The notes below the pieces were generated by a model. The model did no database searches, was not told where the DNA came from, and saw only the letters and a list, made by a program, of their open reading frames with translations. A program made the position numbers and the translations under genes. 5,148 bases of DNA from Prosthecobacter sp. (GTDB lineage: Bacteria > Verrucomicrobiota > Verrucomicrobiia > Verrucomicrobiales > Verrucomicrobiaceae), in the NCBI GenBank assembly GCA_025869455.1, contig JAOZVT010000803.1:1-5148 (forward strand), written 5' to 3'. This document shows, one piece after another, positions 1 through 5,033 of the stretch (position 1 is the first letter of the stretch; each line of letters begins with the position of its first letter).

Positions 1-199
1 CACGACTCGTGTGCTGACTGAAGCCTCTACCTTGGCGAAATCCGATTACCTGCGTGGGTTCAAGGAAAACGTCATCATGGGTCACCTGATCCCTGCTGGT
101 ACTGGTTTCATCACCCACCGTAACTTCGACGTCGTCGAGACTGAGAAGCCTGTGGTTGTGGAAGCTCCAGAAGAGAATTCTGACTTGCTCCAGGCCTAA
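1..199 (+). CDS. rpoC: RNA polymerase beta' subunit, C-terminal end (partial)
   Basis: This is the 3' end of rpoC, the beta' subunit that builds the catalytic core of RNA polymerase together with beta. The reading frame is open from base 2 (65 codons visible) and stops at TAA 197-199; the rest lies left of the window. The residues TRVLTEAS, LRGFKENVIMGHLIPAGTG and the short acidic tail match the C-terminal clamp/rudder end of the family, where 'LTEA...K.D.LRG.KENVI.G.LIPAGTG' is nearly invariant. The tail after GTGF (about 29 residues, rich in Val, Glu and Pro) is variable between phyla and cannot be used for fine placement. A clean intrinsic terminator follows 17 bases after the stop, so this is the end of its transcription unit (normally rpoB-rpoC). 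Confidence 0.97.
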   Translation, partial: TTRVLTEASTLAKSDYLRGFKENVIMGHLIPAGTGFITHRNFDVVETEKPVVVEAPEENSDLLQA

Positions 200-215
200 C
201 CTGAAACACTTATTC

Positions 216-252
216 AAAACCCTGCTGGACCACTCGTTCAGCAGGGTTTTTT
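216..252 (+). terminator. Intrinsic terminator of the rpoC transcription unit
   Basis: A perfect 12-bp stem (AAAACCCTGCTG at 216-227 pairing with CAGCAGGGTTTT at 239-250) closes an 11-base loop. Its 3' arm runs into six T residues (247-252). This is a textbook Rho-independent terminator placed just after the rpoC stop. Confidence 0.95.
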
Positions 253-351
253 ATTGGATGGCTATCAAGAGGAAATCGTTTCATCATCCTGACCGTAGGC
301 GGAATTCAGTGCGCTCGGTTTGCGGTAATCCTGCTCATCAGATCATGAGAG
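253..351. repeat. Imperfect direct repeat, copy 1 (left of the mini-IS66 element)
   Basis: This 99-base stretch aligns base by base with 652-752. I count 71 matches over 98 aligned positions with two single-base gaps, about 72% identity. It begins right after the rpoC terminator and ends exactly where the GTAAGCG end of the mini-element begins. Mismatches fall evenly on the three codon positions (about 9/9/8), so there is no sign of protein-coding constraint. Near its right end it can form a 5-bp hairpin (CTCAT 334-338 with ATGAG 345-349). Its nature is unknown; it could be a dispersed non-coding repeat or the relic of an older tandem duplication. Confidence 0.75.
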
Positions 352-371
352 GTAAGCGTCACGCCAAGCGC
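352..371 (+). repeat. Left terminal inverted repeat of the mini-IS66 element
   Basis: It starts GTAAGCGTCACGCC. The first seven bases match the complement of the right end perfectly. Beyond that, 11 of the first 19 positions match without gaps, and allowing one base gap after position 7 brings a CAC triplet into register. Confidence 0.65.
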
Positions 372-443
372 CATCGGATAGGGTGGCATCGTAAAGGTCG
401 TAGCGAGTGAGGTACGACGTTTCTGAGTGCGACATCGATCATC

Positions 444-692
444 TTGAAGACAGACAAACGTGGGCATGTGCGGATGCCGCCGGAGCGCCGGGAGGCGTTG
501 CTCGCCGAATTTGACCGCAGCGGTCTGACCCTGACCCGCTTCGCTGAACTGGCGGGGGTTCGCTACTCCACCTTTGCCACCTGGCTCCATCTGCGTAGGA
601 GCAGGAAGGCTGCACCTCAGGACAAGGAGAGACCCAAGCGGGTGCGCTTACATCGGATGGTTACCAAGAGGGAAAGTGTTCCCGTATCTTGA
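444..692 (+). pseudogene. tnpA: Truncated IS66 TnpA-like accessory protein fragment
   Basis: IS66 elements carry small tnpA and tnpB genes ahead of the large DDE transposase tnpC. TnpA is a short helix-turn-helix protein thought to assist transposition. Here residues 1-69 match its N-terminal part: basic start (MKTDKRGHVR), then ERREALLAEFDRSGL, and a helix-turn-helix-like run with RFAELAGVRYSTFATWL at about 32-48. The start is TTG at 444; the family usually begins M-K-T, so an ATG has probably become TTG. The usual second half of the protein is missing. From codon 70 the frame runs into the flanking repeat and stops at TGA 690-692, for 82 codons in all. The product is unlikely to be functional. 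Confidence 0.72.
632..651 (-). repeat. Right terminal inverted repeat of the mini-IS66 element
   Basis: Read on the minus strand it starts GTAAGCGCACCC, matching the left end over the first seven bases. Its outer edge falls at the first base of codon 70 of the tnpA-like frame. The reading frame therefore crosses the element boundary by chance and ends in flanking sequence. Confidence 0.6.
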
Positions 693-752
693 CAGGAGGC
701 GGGATTGAGCTCGCTTGGTTAGTGGGAAAACTTGCTCGCCAGATGATGCGAG
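652..752. repeat. Imperfect direct repeat, copy 2 (right of the mini-IS66 element)
   Basis: This is the partner of 253-351, about 72% identical, in the same orientation, starting at the first base after the mini-element's right end. Compared with copy 1 it carries two extra bases (675 and 733). Near its right end it forms a 5-bp hairpin (CTCGC 735-739 with GCGAG 748-752), in a slightly different register from that of copy 1. Its right portion overlaps the presumed terminator of the minus-strand ligase gene. Confidence 0.75.
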
Positions 753-759
753 GAGCAAG
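727..759 (-). terminator. Possible intrinsic terminator of the ligase-like gene
   Basis: On the minus strand CTTGCTC (759-753) pairs with GAGCAAG (737-731), followed by four T residues (730-727). It lies 44 bases beyond the stop codon at 804, a sensible distance. The stem is 7 bp with a 15-base loop that can pair further internally, and the T-run is short, so it is a weaker terminator than that of rpoC. Confidence 0.45.
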
Positions 760-803
760 CTCTACAAAGGTTCTTAGACCATGCTTGCTTGAAGAAAGAA
801 GAA

Positions 804-2162
804 TCACTTCAAAGCTTTCTGACTGCCGAGGCCCGCCAAGAAGACGACGAGAACTTGTACACCCAAGATTTGAAGTGGGAAATCGGCTTGGGCGTGGAGG
901 GCGACGCCAACTAGGGATGTAACGATGGCTGCCTGCTGGGTAAACCGACTGGAAAACTCGCTGTGCCTGAGCTTGCGCAGACGGTTGATGGATTGAGCTA
1001 GCAAACCTAAGCCTAGCGTGATCCATAGGCTTCCGCCGATCCAGCCCCATTCCAGCAGTGTCTGAAGCGTATCTTGGTGGGCAAATCGCCAACGGTTCTT
1101 GGGGACACGCTCTGGATTCGTGGTGCCGACATCTAGGAATACGGCTTCGAAAGTCCCTGGTCCGAATCCTTGCCAGCTTGCGCTCGGAAGTTCTGACAAA
1201 CAAAAGTGCATGCTCTCAAAACGAGAGTCGCCTCCTGCAAAGCGTTCCCATGTCATTTCCTCCCAGCGTTTTGTGGCTAGGCCAGTACCAAAAAAATAGG
1301 CTAGCCCTAGCCCCGCAAAGGTCAGTAGTCCCAGCGTCAGGAATAGCATTTTTCGCACTTGCTCACGCCCCGTGACGCTACGCAAGAAAGCGGGTAAGGC
1401 CAGACTGGCAAAAAGGAGTGCCTGAATCCCCATGATCAGATGCCCCCCTTTGGAGACATTGACCATATTGCCAGCAAGAATGGCAAGCAGTGCAAGTAGG
1501 AGCAGTGCACGCAGTAACTGATTCCATTTACGGGCGAAACTCTCCAAACAAAGGGCGGCGGCGAAAGGCCAAGTTAGGTTCAGCATGGCGGCTGCATTGG
1601 CATGGTACCAAAAGCCCGCAAAAACGGTTTGTGGCAGTTTGACGCCCTGCCAGTAACCCAAAATGTCTCCTGCACTTTTTTGGATCAGGCCATGAATGGC
1701 CACACTCATGCCTGTGATGATGACGGTCCAGATGATGGCTCTGCGCCAGCGAGTATCACTGGCCATATCGCGGGCGATCCAGAGCATGCCTAACAATCCC
1801 GTCAGGCGTCGCATGGCCTTGATAGAGCGTTCTCCATCGACACTGCCTTGGAACCATGCACCGAGAGATGAGTTACCATCTATCGGGAACAGAAGCATCA
1901 GCATTTCATCGAAACGTGATCGTGGATACAGGGCTGAAGCCCAGCCAAGAGCTAATAGGGCCAAACTCACGGGCAGCACCCAGCCAATGCGTGGCCAGCG
2001 CCAGGCGACCAGCCAGCCTACGCAAGCTACAGCGCTGATGATGAGGAGGCATTGAGAGATCAGTTCAATCGTCCATAACGGCGTGCCGCCGTAGAGCCAA
2101 GGCGTCACGAGGATCATCGCCACAGCCGTGCTTCGGGCCAGAGTCAGCAGGAGATATCTCAT
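804..2162 (-). CDS. O-antigen ligase/polymerase-like integral membrane protein (Wzy_C family)
   Basis: This 452-residue protein has about ten to twelve hydrophobic spans, clear ones near 12-25, 31-53, 60-77, 142-160, 216-233, 240-260, 272-292, 375-391 and 430-446. A large non-membrane loop at about 293-370 carries the marks of the O-antigen ligase/Wzy family: DSRFESMHFCL (312-322), then WQGFGPGTF (330-338, matching 'GxGPGTF') and AHQDTLQTLLEWGWIG (361-376, matching 'HNxxLxxxxExGxxG'). An upstream YHANAAAML (186-194) resembles the family's 'NPNHxA' segment. Such proteins join or transfer lipid-linked glycan chains on the periplasmic face of the inner membrane. No other polysaccharide gene is nearby, so substrate and choice between ligase and polymerase are open. 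The ATG at 2162 lacks a Shine-Dalgarno match. It lies 85 bases downstream of folD on the same strand without a clear terminator between, so they may be co-transcribed. Confidence 0.85.
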   Translation of the reverse strand: MRYLLLTLARSTAVAMILVTPWLYGGTPLWTIELISQCLLIISAVACVGWLVAWRWPRIGWVLPVSLALLALGWASALYPRSRFDEMLMLLFPIDGNSSLGAWFQGSVDGERSIKAMRRLTGLLGMLWIARDMASDTRWRRAIIWTVIITGMSVAIHGLIQKSAGDILGYWQGVKLPQTVFAGFWYHANAAAMLNLTWPFAAALCLESFARKWNQLLRALLLLALLAILAGNMVNVSKGGHLIMGIQALLFASLALPAFLRSVTGREQVRKMLFLTLGLLTFAGLGLAYFFGTGLATKRWEEMTWERFAGGDSRFESMHFCLSELPSASWQGFGPGTFEAVFLDVGTTNPERVPKNRWRFAHQDTLQTLLEWGWIGGSLWITLGLGLLAQSINRLRKLRHSEFSSRFTQQAAIVTSLVGVALHAQADFPLQILGVQVLVVFLAGLGSQKALK

Positions 2163-2247
2163 GGGCGGAGGGCAGGGGAAATGGATCGCTAAAACGCCAC
2201 ACCCGATTATCCTAAGACTCTCCGTTGATCAAGATCGGATCTGCTTT

Positions 2248-3120
2248 TCAGCTTTGTTTGCAGGCCTTAATCGTGTTGGCCATCAGCATGGCGATAGTCA
2301 TGGGGCCGACTCCACCGGGAACGGGGGTGATGGCACTGCATTTCGGAGCGACTTCGTCAAAAGCCACATCTCCTACGAGCTTGTAACCTTTGGCTGTATC
2401 TGGAGCTTCCACACGGTTAATGCCGACATCGATGACCACGGCACCTTCACGAACATGCTCAGCCTTTAAAAATTCGGGACGGCCAATCGCGGCAATGATG
2501 ATGTCTGCCTGACGCGTGATGGATGGTAGATCCTTGGTGCGTGAGTGGGCCACAGTGACGGTGGCATCTCCACCGATGCCTTTGGCCATCAGCAACAAAG
2601 CCATCGGCTTGCCCACGATCATGCTGCGACCCAGCACCACGACATTGGCCCCCTTGGTTTCGATTCCCGCGTCAATGAGCAGGCGCTGGCAACCCAGCGG
2701 CGTGCACGGGACAAACCCGGATGAATCTTCCAGCGCAAGCTTGGCCACGTTGATCGGATGGAACCCATCCACGTCTTTGGCGGGATCAATGGCGCGGACG
2801 ATGGCGGCCTCATCAATGTGAGGTGGTGGAGGGCTCTGAACGAGGATGCCGTGGATGGTGGGGTCATTGTTCAGGCTTTGCACGTGGGCCAGGAGTTCTT
2901 CTTGGGTGGTACTGGCGGGCAGTTCCAGTTTCACCGAATGCAGGCCTAGGTCGCGGCATTTTTTATCCTTGGAGCGGACATAGGCGCGAGAGGCTGGATC
3001 ATCTCCCACCAGCACCACGGCCAAGCCTGGCTTTTTACCAGCAGTAGCCAGCTCGGCGATTTCACGGCGGCATTCTTCAATGACTTTTTCGGCGACGGCG
3101 GTTCCTGAGATGAGCTTCAT
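2248..3120 (-). CDS. folD: Bifunctional methylenetetrahydrofolate dehydrogenase / methenyltetrahydrofolate cyclohydrolase
   Basis: FolD interconverts 5,10-methylene-, 5,10-methenyl- and 10-formyl-tetrahydrofolate in the cytoplasm, feeding purine and formyl-Met-tRNA synthesis. The 290-residue length is normal for the family. Visible hallmarks are AYVRSK (46-51, with the catalytic Tyr47 and Lys51), GILVQ (91-95, Gln95), KDVDGF (115-120), PCTP (138-141), the dinucleotide-binding GRSMIVGKP (164-172), and TPVPGGVGPMT (265-275). The usual QLPLP after GILVQ reads QSPPPP here. The frame stays open upstream to 3252, but I chose the ATG at 3120. Family proteins begin a few residues before the 'G..VA' segment (GTAVA here), and the 44-residue extension has no similarity to FolD. 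No Shine-Dalgarno precedes it. It is divergent from the secreted-protein genes at right. Confidence 0.96.
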   Translation of the reverse strand: MKLISGTAVAEKVIEECRREIAELATAGKKPGLAVVLVGDDPASRAYVRSKDKKCRDLGLHSVKLELPASTTQEELLAHVQSLNNDPTIHGILVQSPPPPHIDEAAIVRAIDPAKDVDGFHPINVAKLALEDSSGFVPCTPLGCQRLLIDAGIETKGANVVVLGRSMIVGKPMALLLMAKGIGGDATVTVAHSRTKDLPSITRQADIIIAAIGRPEFLKAEHVREGAVVIDVGINRVEAPDTAKGYKLVGDVAFDEVAPKCSAITPVPGGVGPMTIAMLMANTIKACKQS

Positions 3121-3255
3121 GTGACTTTGGTGACGCAGGGCGGGCTGGGAGTCAATGCCCACCCGAAAACTTTCTGTAACCGCTCCGACCTGCCTGGCAT
3201 TCGACTTCATGGGTGCTGCGAATGTGCGCACCTCAAAAAAGAACTCGGACATCCT
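3121..3255. promoter_or_regulatory. Divergent intergenic spacer between folD and the secreted-protein genes
   Basis: These 135 bases separate two genes pointing away from each other, so promoters for both should lie here. I could not identify convincing -35/-10 pairs on either strand, nor an operator-like palindrome. The call rests on gene orientation alone. Confidence 0.4.
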
Positions 3256-3639
3256 ATGAAAACATCTCTACTCATCCTCAGTCTAGGCTTGGCCACCACG
3301 CTCAGCATTAACGCCCGCGACTTTGGTCGTTTCACCACGGTTCAAACCGGACGTGGTGTGGTGACTCGCCAAGTCAGCGGTAGCGCCGTTCCTGGCACCG
3401 GTGCTAGCCGCACGGCTACGACCACTGGCCCGCAGGGGAAAACCGCCACGGCAGGGCGTCAGGTCACCCCCACAGAGGCAGGCCGCAGCACCTCTGGCAG
3501 CTACACCGGGCCTCAAGGCCAAAGCGTGGATACCCATGGAAGTGTGACTCGTGCGGATGGCGTGCGCAGCGCTACACGCAGTGCCACTGGACCCAAGGGC
3601 CAAACCAAAAGCGTGACCAAAACCACCACACGTAACTGA
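3256..3639 (+). CDS. Secreted Ser/Thr/Gly-rich repeat protein, function unknown
   Basis: This 127-residue protein starts with a signal peptide (MKTSLLILSLGLATTLSINA, likely cut after Ala20), so it is exported. The mature part is hydrophilic, low in hydrophobic residues, without cysteine, basic at the end, and rich in Ser, Thr, Gly, Arg and Ala. It contains TGPQGKT at 57, TGPQGQS at 84 and TGPKGQT at 111, an exact period of 27 residues, with a degenerate earlier unit starting TGRGVVT at 31. Such 'TGPxG' repeats occur in poorly described exported proteins and suggest an extended or surface-associated chain. I know no assigned function. The ATG at 3256 was preferred over the in-frame upstream start at 3121 because only it places the signal peptide at the N-terminus. 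The next gene starts 44 bases downstream with no terminator between, so co-transcription is likely. Confidence 0.82.
   Translation: MKTSLLILSLGLATTLSINARDFGRFTTVQTGRGVVTRQVSGSAVPGTGASRTATTTGPQGKTATAGRQVTPTEAGRSTSGSYTGPQGQSVDTHGSVTRADGVRSATRSATGPKGQTKSVTKTTTRN
3424..3636 (+). repeat. 81-bp (27-codon) tandem repeat inside the secreted protein gene
   Basis: Units start at 3424, 3505 and 3586, spaced exactly 81 bases; the last is truncated at 17 codons. The conserved core is seven residues, TGP(Q/K)G(K/Q)(T/S). The rest of each unit has diverged in sequence but kept its length and Ser/Thr/Arg-rich composition. Confidence 0.75.
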
Positions 3640-3683
3640 ATCGTTCTTCACCCCACTCATTCAAAAACTTAACTCAACAGATC

Positions 3684-4184
3684 ATGAAAAAAATATTACT
3701 TACCCTCGCCGTGGCTGCCTTGACTCTACCAGCTTTGGCCTTTCCTAAACTCGGCGGCATGCGTGATTTAGGGGAAGGCATTCTGCCGGAAGCTAGCCGT
3801 GACTCCATTCGTGAAGTCGTGCGGACGGTGGCCCGTCATGCCTTGAATTTTCGCAAGGAGACACCACTCAGTGATGAACAGCGTGAGAAACTGGCGGCTG
3901 TACTGGAGCCGTATCGCGCCGAGGTGCGAGCAGTCATTGAGCGTGGTCGGGAAGTGCGGAAGACGTACGCAGAGATCGTGAAAAAGCACGGGCCCGAATC
4001 GGCTCAAGCCCGCGAGGCTGCGGAAAAAATAGGTACTCTGGCACGTGATCGTGCGCTGCTGATCGCTCGCATTGGCGTGGAAGCCAAACCGCTGCTGACC
4101 GTTGAGCAGCAACAGCGTCTGGATACTGCAAGGCAGGAGGTGGAGTCGCTGGTGGACACCGCTTTAGCCGCTGCTGCTCAGTGA
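3684..4184 (+). CDS. Exported Spy/CpxP-like protein with LTxxQ motifs
   Basis: This 166-residue protein has a signal peptide (basic MKK, hydrophobic core, LPALA ending at residue 19), so the mature form is probably periplasmic. The mature part is almost wholly helical and highly charged. It carries two LTxxQ-type motifs, LSDEQ (62-66) and LTVEQ (138-142), separated by a long amphipathic region (70-130). This matches the layout of the Spy/CpxP/ZraP superfamily of envelope-stress chaperones and metal-linked sensors. Histidine, methionine and cysteine are scarce, so metal binding is not supported. The family varies greatly, hence moderate confidence in the assignment. The ATG at 3684 follows an A-rich leader without Shine-Dalgarno. 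It sits between two other exported-protein genes and upstream of an ECF sigma gene, a setting compatible with envelope-stress response. Confidence 0.78.
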   Translation: MKKILLTLAVAALTLPALAFPKLGGMRDLGEGILPEASRDSIREVVRTVARHALNFRKETPLSDEQREKLAAVLEPYRAEVRAVIERGREVRKTYAEIVKKHGPESAQAREAAEKIGTLARDRALLIARIGVEAKPLLTVEQQQRLDTARQEVESLVDTALAAAAQ

Positions 4185-4231
4185 GTGAAAAAATAATGTA
4201 ACCGCTGACTTCTCTCATCCCTTCTCTTCAT

Positions 4232-4245
4232 GCAGGCACGCCTGC
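4232..4245 (+). other. Short hairpin in the 86-base spacer, role uncertain
   Basis: GCAGG (4232-4236) pairs with CCTGC (4241-4245) around a 4-base loop. No T-run follows (the next bases are CAAGCCTAAC), so it is not a standard intrinsic terminator. It could be a processing or attenuation structure, or chance. Confidence 0.25.
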
Positions 4246-4270
4246 CAAGCCTAACAAAATAAACGAAATC

Positions 4271-4936
4271 ATGAAAACATCCACATTGCTTACTCTGGCC
4301 ATCGGCCTATTCACGCTAGGAACATCCCTGGCCCAAGCGCAAAATTATGTTCTGGAAAGCAAAGTCGCTGTGCTGAGCACGGTGACCACCCAGGGCACCG
4401 AAAAGGTAACCACTGCCAAAAATGGTACGGAGGTAAAACGGCTGAAGGTCGAGGTGAAACCCTTCACCAATCGCGAAATCTTAGCCGAGATGCTAACGAG
4501 GGAACTCATCGGTGATTCCGCCTCTGGCTGGACACTCGTTTATTTGGTGGATGCCAATGAGGAAGGTGGGCTTTATGCCAAGAAAAGCGGCGTTATTCCA
4601 GTGGCGGTACCCACAGATTTGGTGACGCTGCCCGTCTTCGGAGTCAGCCTTCAAACAGGGACTGAGACGACCAAACCTGGTGGCGGCAGCTTCGTTGGCC
4701 TAACGGAGATTGCATTGGCCACCGCCAATGTGAAAGGTCTGCCCGTCAGTGGTTTAGCGACCAATGGTATCCGCACTTTGACTGCCAAGATAGAAGGAAA
4801 TACTTACCAGATTGATACGGTGAGCACGACCCTGCGCTTCACAGGTGGTGGCGAGACGGGAGAAGGCGTGGAGATCTTGAAAGGCTCCATCGCTGTCGGC
4901 TCAGCTAAGGTTTCGACACTCGTTGAGTTGCCTTGA
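4271..4936 (+). CDS. Secreted protein of unknown function
   Basis: This 221-residue protein begins with a clear signal peptide (MKTSTLLTLAIGLFTLGTSL then AQA, cut likely after Ala23), giving a mature protein starting QNYVLES. I do not recognise the family. The mature chain has no membrane span and no cysteine, and alternates short hydrophobic segments with Thr/Gly/Lys-rich turns (VAVLSTVTT, LKVEVKPF, TLVYLVDA, LRFTGGGE), suggesting a mostly beta-strand fold. One helical stretch (NREILAEMLTRELIG) is predicted near 67-81. The first residues MKTS are shared with the secreted repeat protein two genes upstream. The ATG at 4271 follows an A-rich leader (AATAAACGAAATC) without Shine-Dalgarno. The spacer to the preceding gene is 86 bases, and the next gene is an ECF sigma factor after 97 bases. 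Confidence 0.85.
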   Translation: MKTSTLLTLAIGLFTLGTSLAQAQNYVLESKVAVLSTVTTQGTEKVTTAKNGTEVKRLKVEVKPFTNREILAEMLTRELIGDSASGWTLVYLVDANEEGGLYAKKSGVIPVAVPTDLVTLPVFGVSLQTGTETTKPGGGSFVGLTEIALATANVKGLPVSGLATNGIRTLTAKIEGNTYQIDTVSTTLRFTGGGETGEGVEILKGSIAVGSAKVSTLVELP

Positions 4937-4970
4937 TTCTAACCATCTTTTCGACTATCGCCCGTATGAA

Positions 4971-5010
4971 AAGTGGGTGGCGTGTGGGGTTTGAACTCTG
5001 CACGCCACTT
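4971..5010. repeat. Inverted repeat upstream of the ECF sigma gene
   Basis: GTGGCGTG (4977-4984) and CACGCCAC (5001-5008) form a perfect 8-bp inverted repeat with a 16-base spacer. Counting AA at 4971-4972 and TT at 5009-5010, the arms can be extended to 10 bp if four bases bulge on the left. No T-run follows on the plus strand. It lies 23-63 bases ahead of the sigma-factor start, so it might be a leader hairpin, an operator, or a weak terminator of the preceding gene. Confidence 0.45.
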
Positions 5011-5033
5011 GCGTGGTCTCTCTCTTCTGATCT

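Larger units (their letters stand above)
352..651 (+). mobile_element. IS66-family-derived mini-element (non-autonomous, internally deleted)
   Basis: The 300-bp segment begins with GTAAGCG (352-358) and ends with CGCTTAC (645-651), perfect complements; IS66-family terminal repeats are known to begin with GTAA. A TnpA-like reading frame starts 92 bp inside the left end, a position expected for IS66 tnpA, and runs into the right end. The tnpA 3' part, tnpB and tnpC are all absent, so the element cannot move by itself. It looks like an internal deletion that joined the first part of tnpA to the right terminus, as in a MITE. The 8-base target duplication typical of IS66 is not seen: 344-351 reads CATGAGAG and 652-659 reads ATCGGATG. 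The insertion is therefore old, or its flanks were rearranged. Confidence 0.7.

Noticed and set aside
306..590. Minus-strand open frame of 94 codons across the mini-element
   Set aside because: It lies antisense to the recognisable tnpA fragment and its product resembles nothing.
344..659. 8-bp target-site duplication flanking the mini-IS66
   Set aside because: The bases just outside the two ends (CATGAGAG and ATCGGATG) do not match.
689..790. Reading 652-752 as the frameshifted C-terminal half of tnpA (LTGGGIELA resembling the IS66 TnpA 'LPGGxxIE' segment)
   Set aside because: The stretch lies outside the GTAAGCG/CGCTTAC ends, a second copy lies on the other side of the element, and mismatches between copies are spread evenly over codon positions. 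The resemblance is too short to outweigh this.
661..1203. Minus-strand open frame of 180 codons
   Set aside because: It overlaps the well-supported ligase-like gene in another frame on the same strand, its product is rich in Arg, Ser and Pro without any domain, and its 3' end covers the non-coding repeat.
3121..3252. N-terminal extensions of folD (up to 3252) and of the secreted repeat protein (from 3121)
   Set aside because: Both are merely open frames through the divergent spacer. FolD homology begins at the ATG at 3120 and the signal peptide begins at the ATG at 3256.
3424..3636. Regular repeats suggesting a CRISPR or DNA satellite
   Set aside because: The repeats lie in frame inside a protein gene, only the seven-codon core is kept, and there are no identical DNA repeats with unique spacers.
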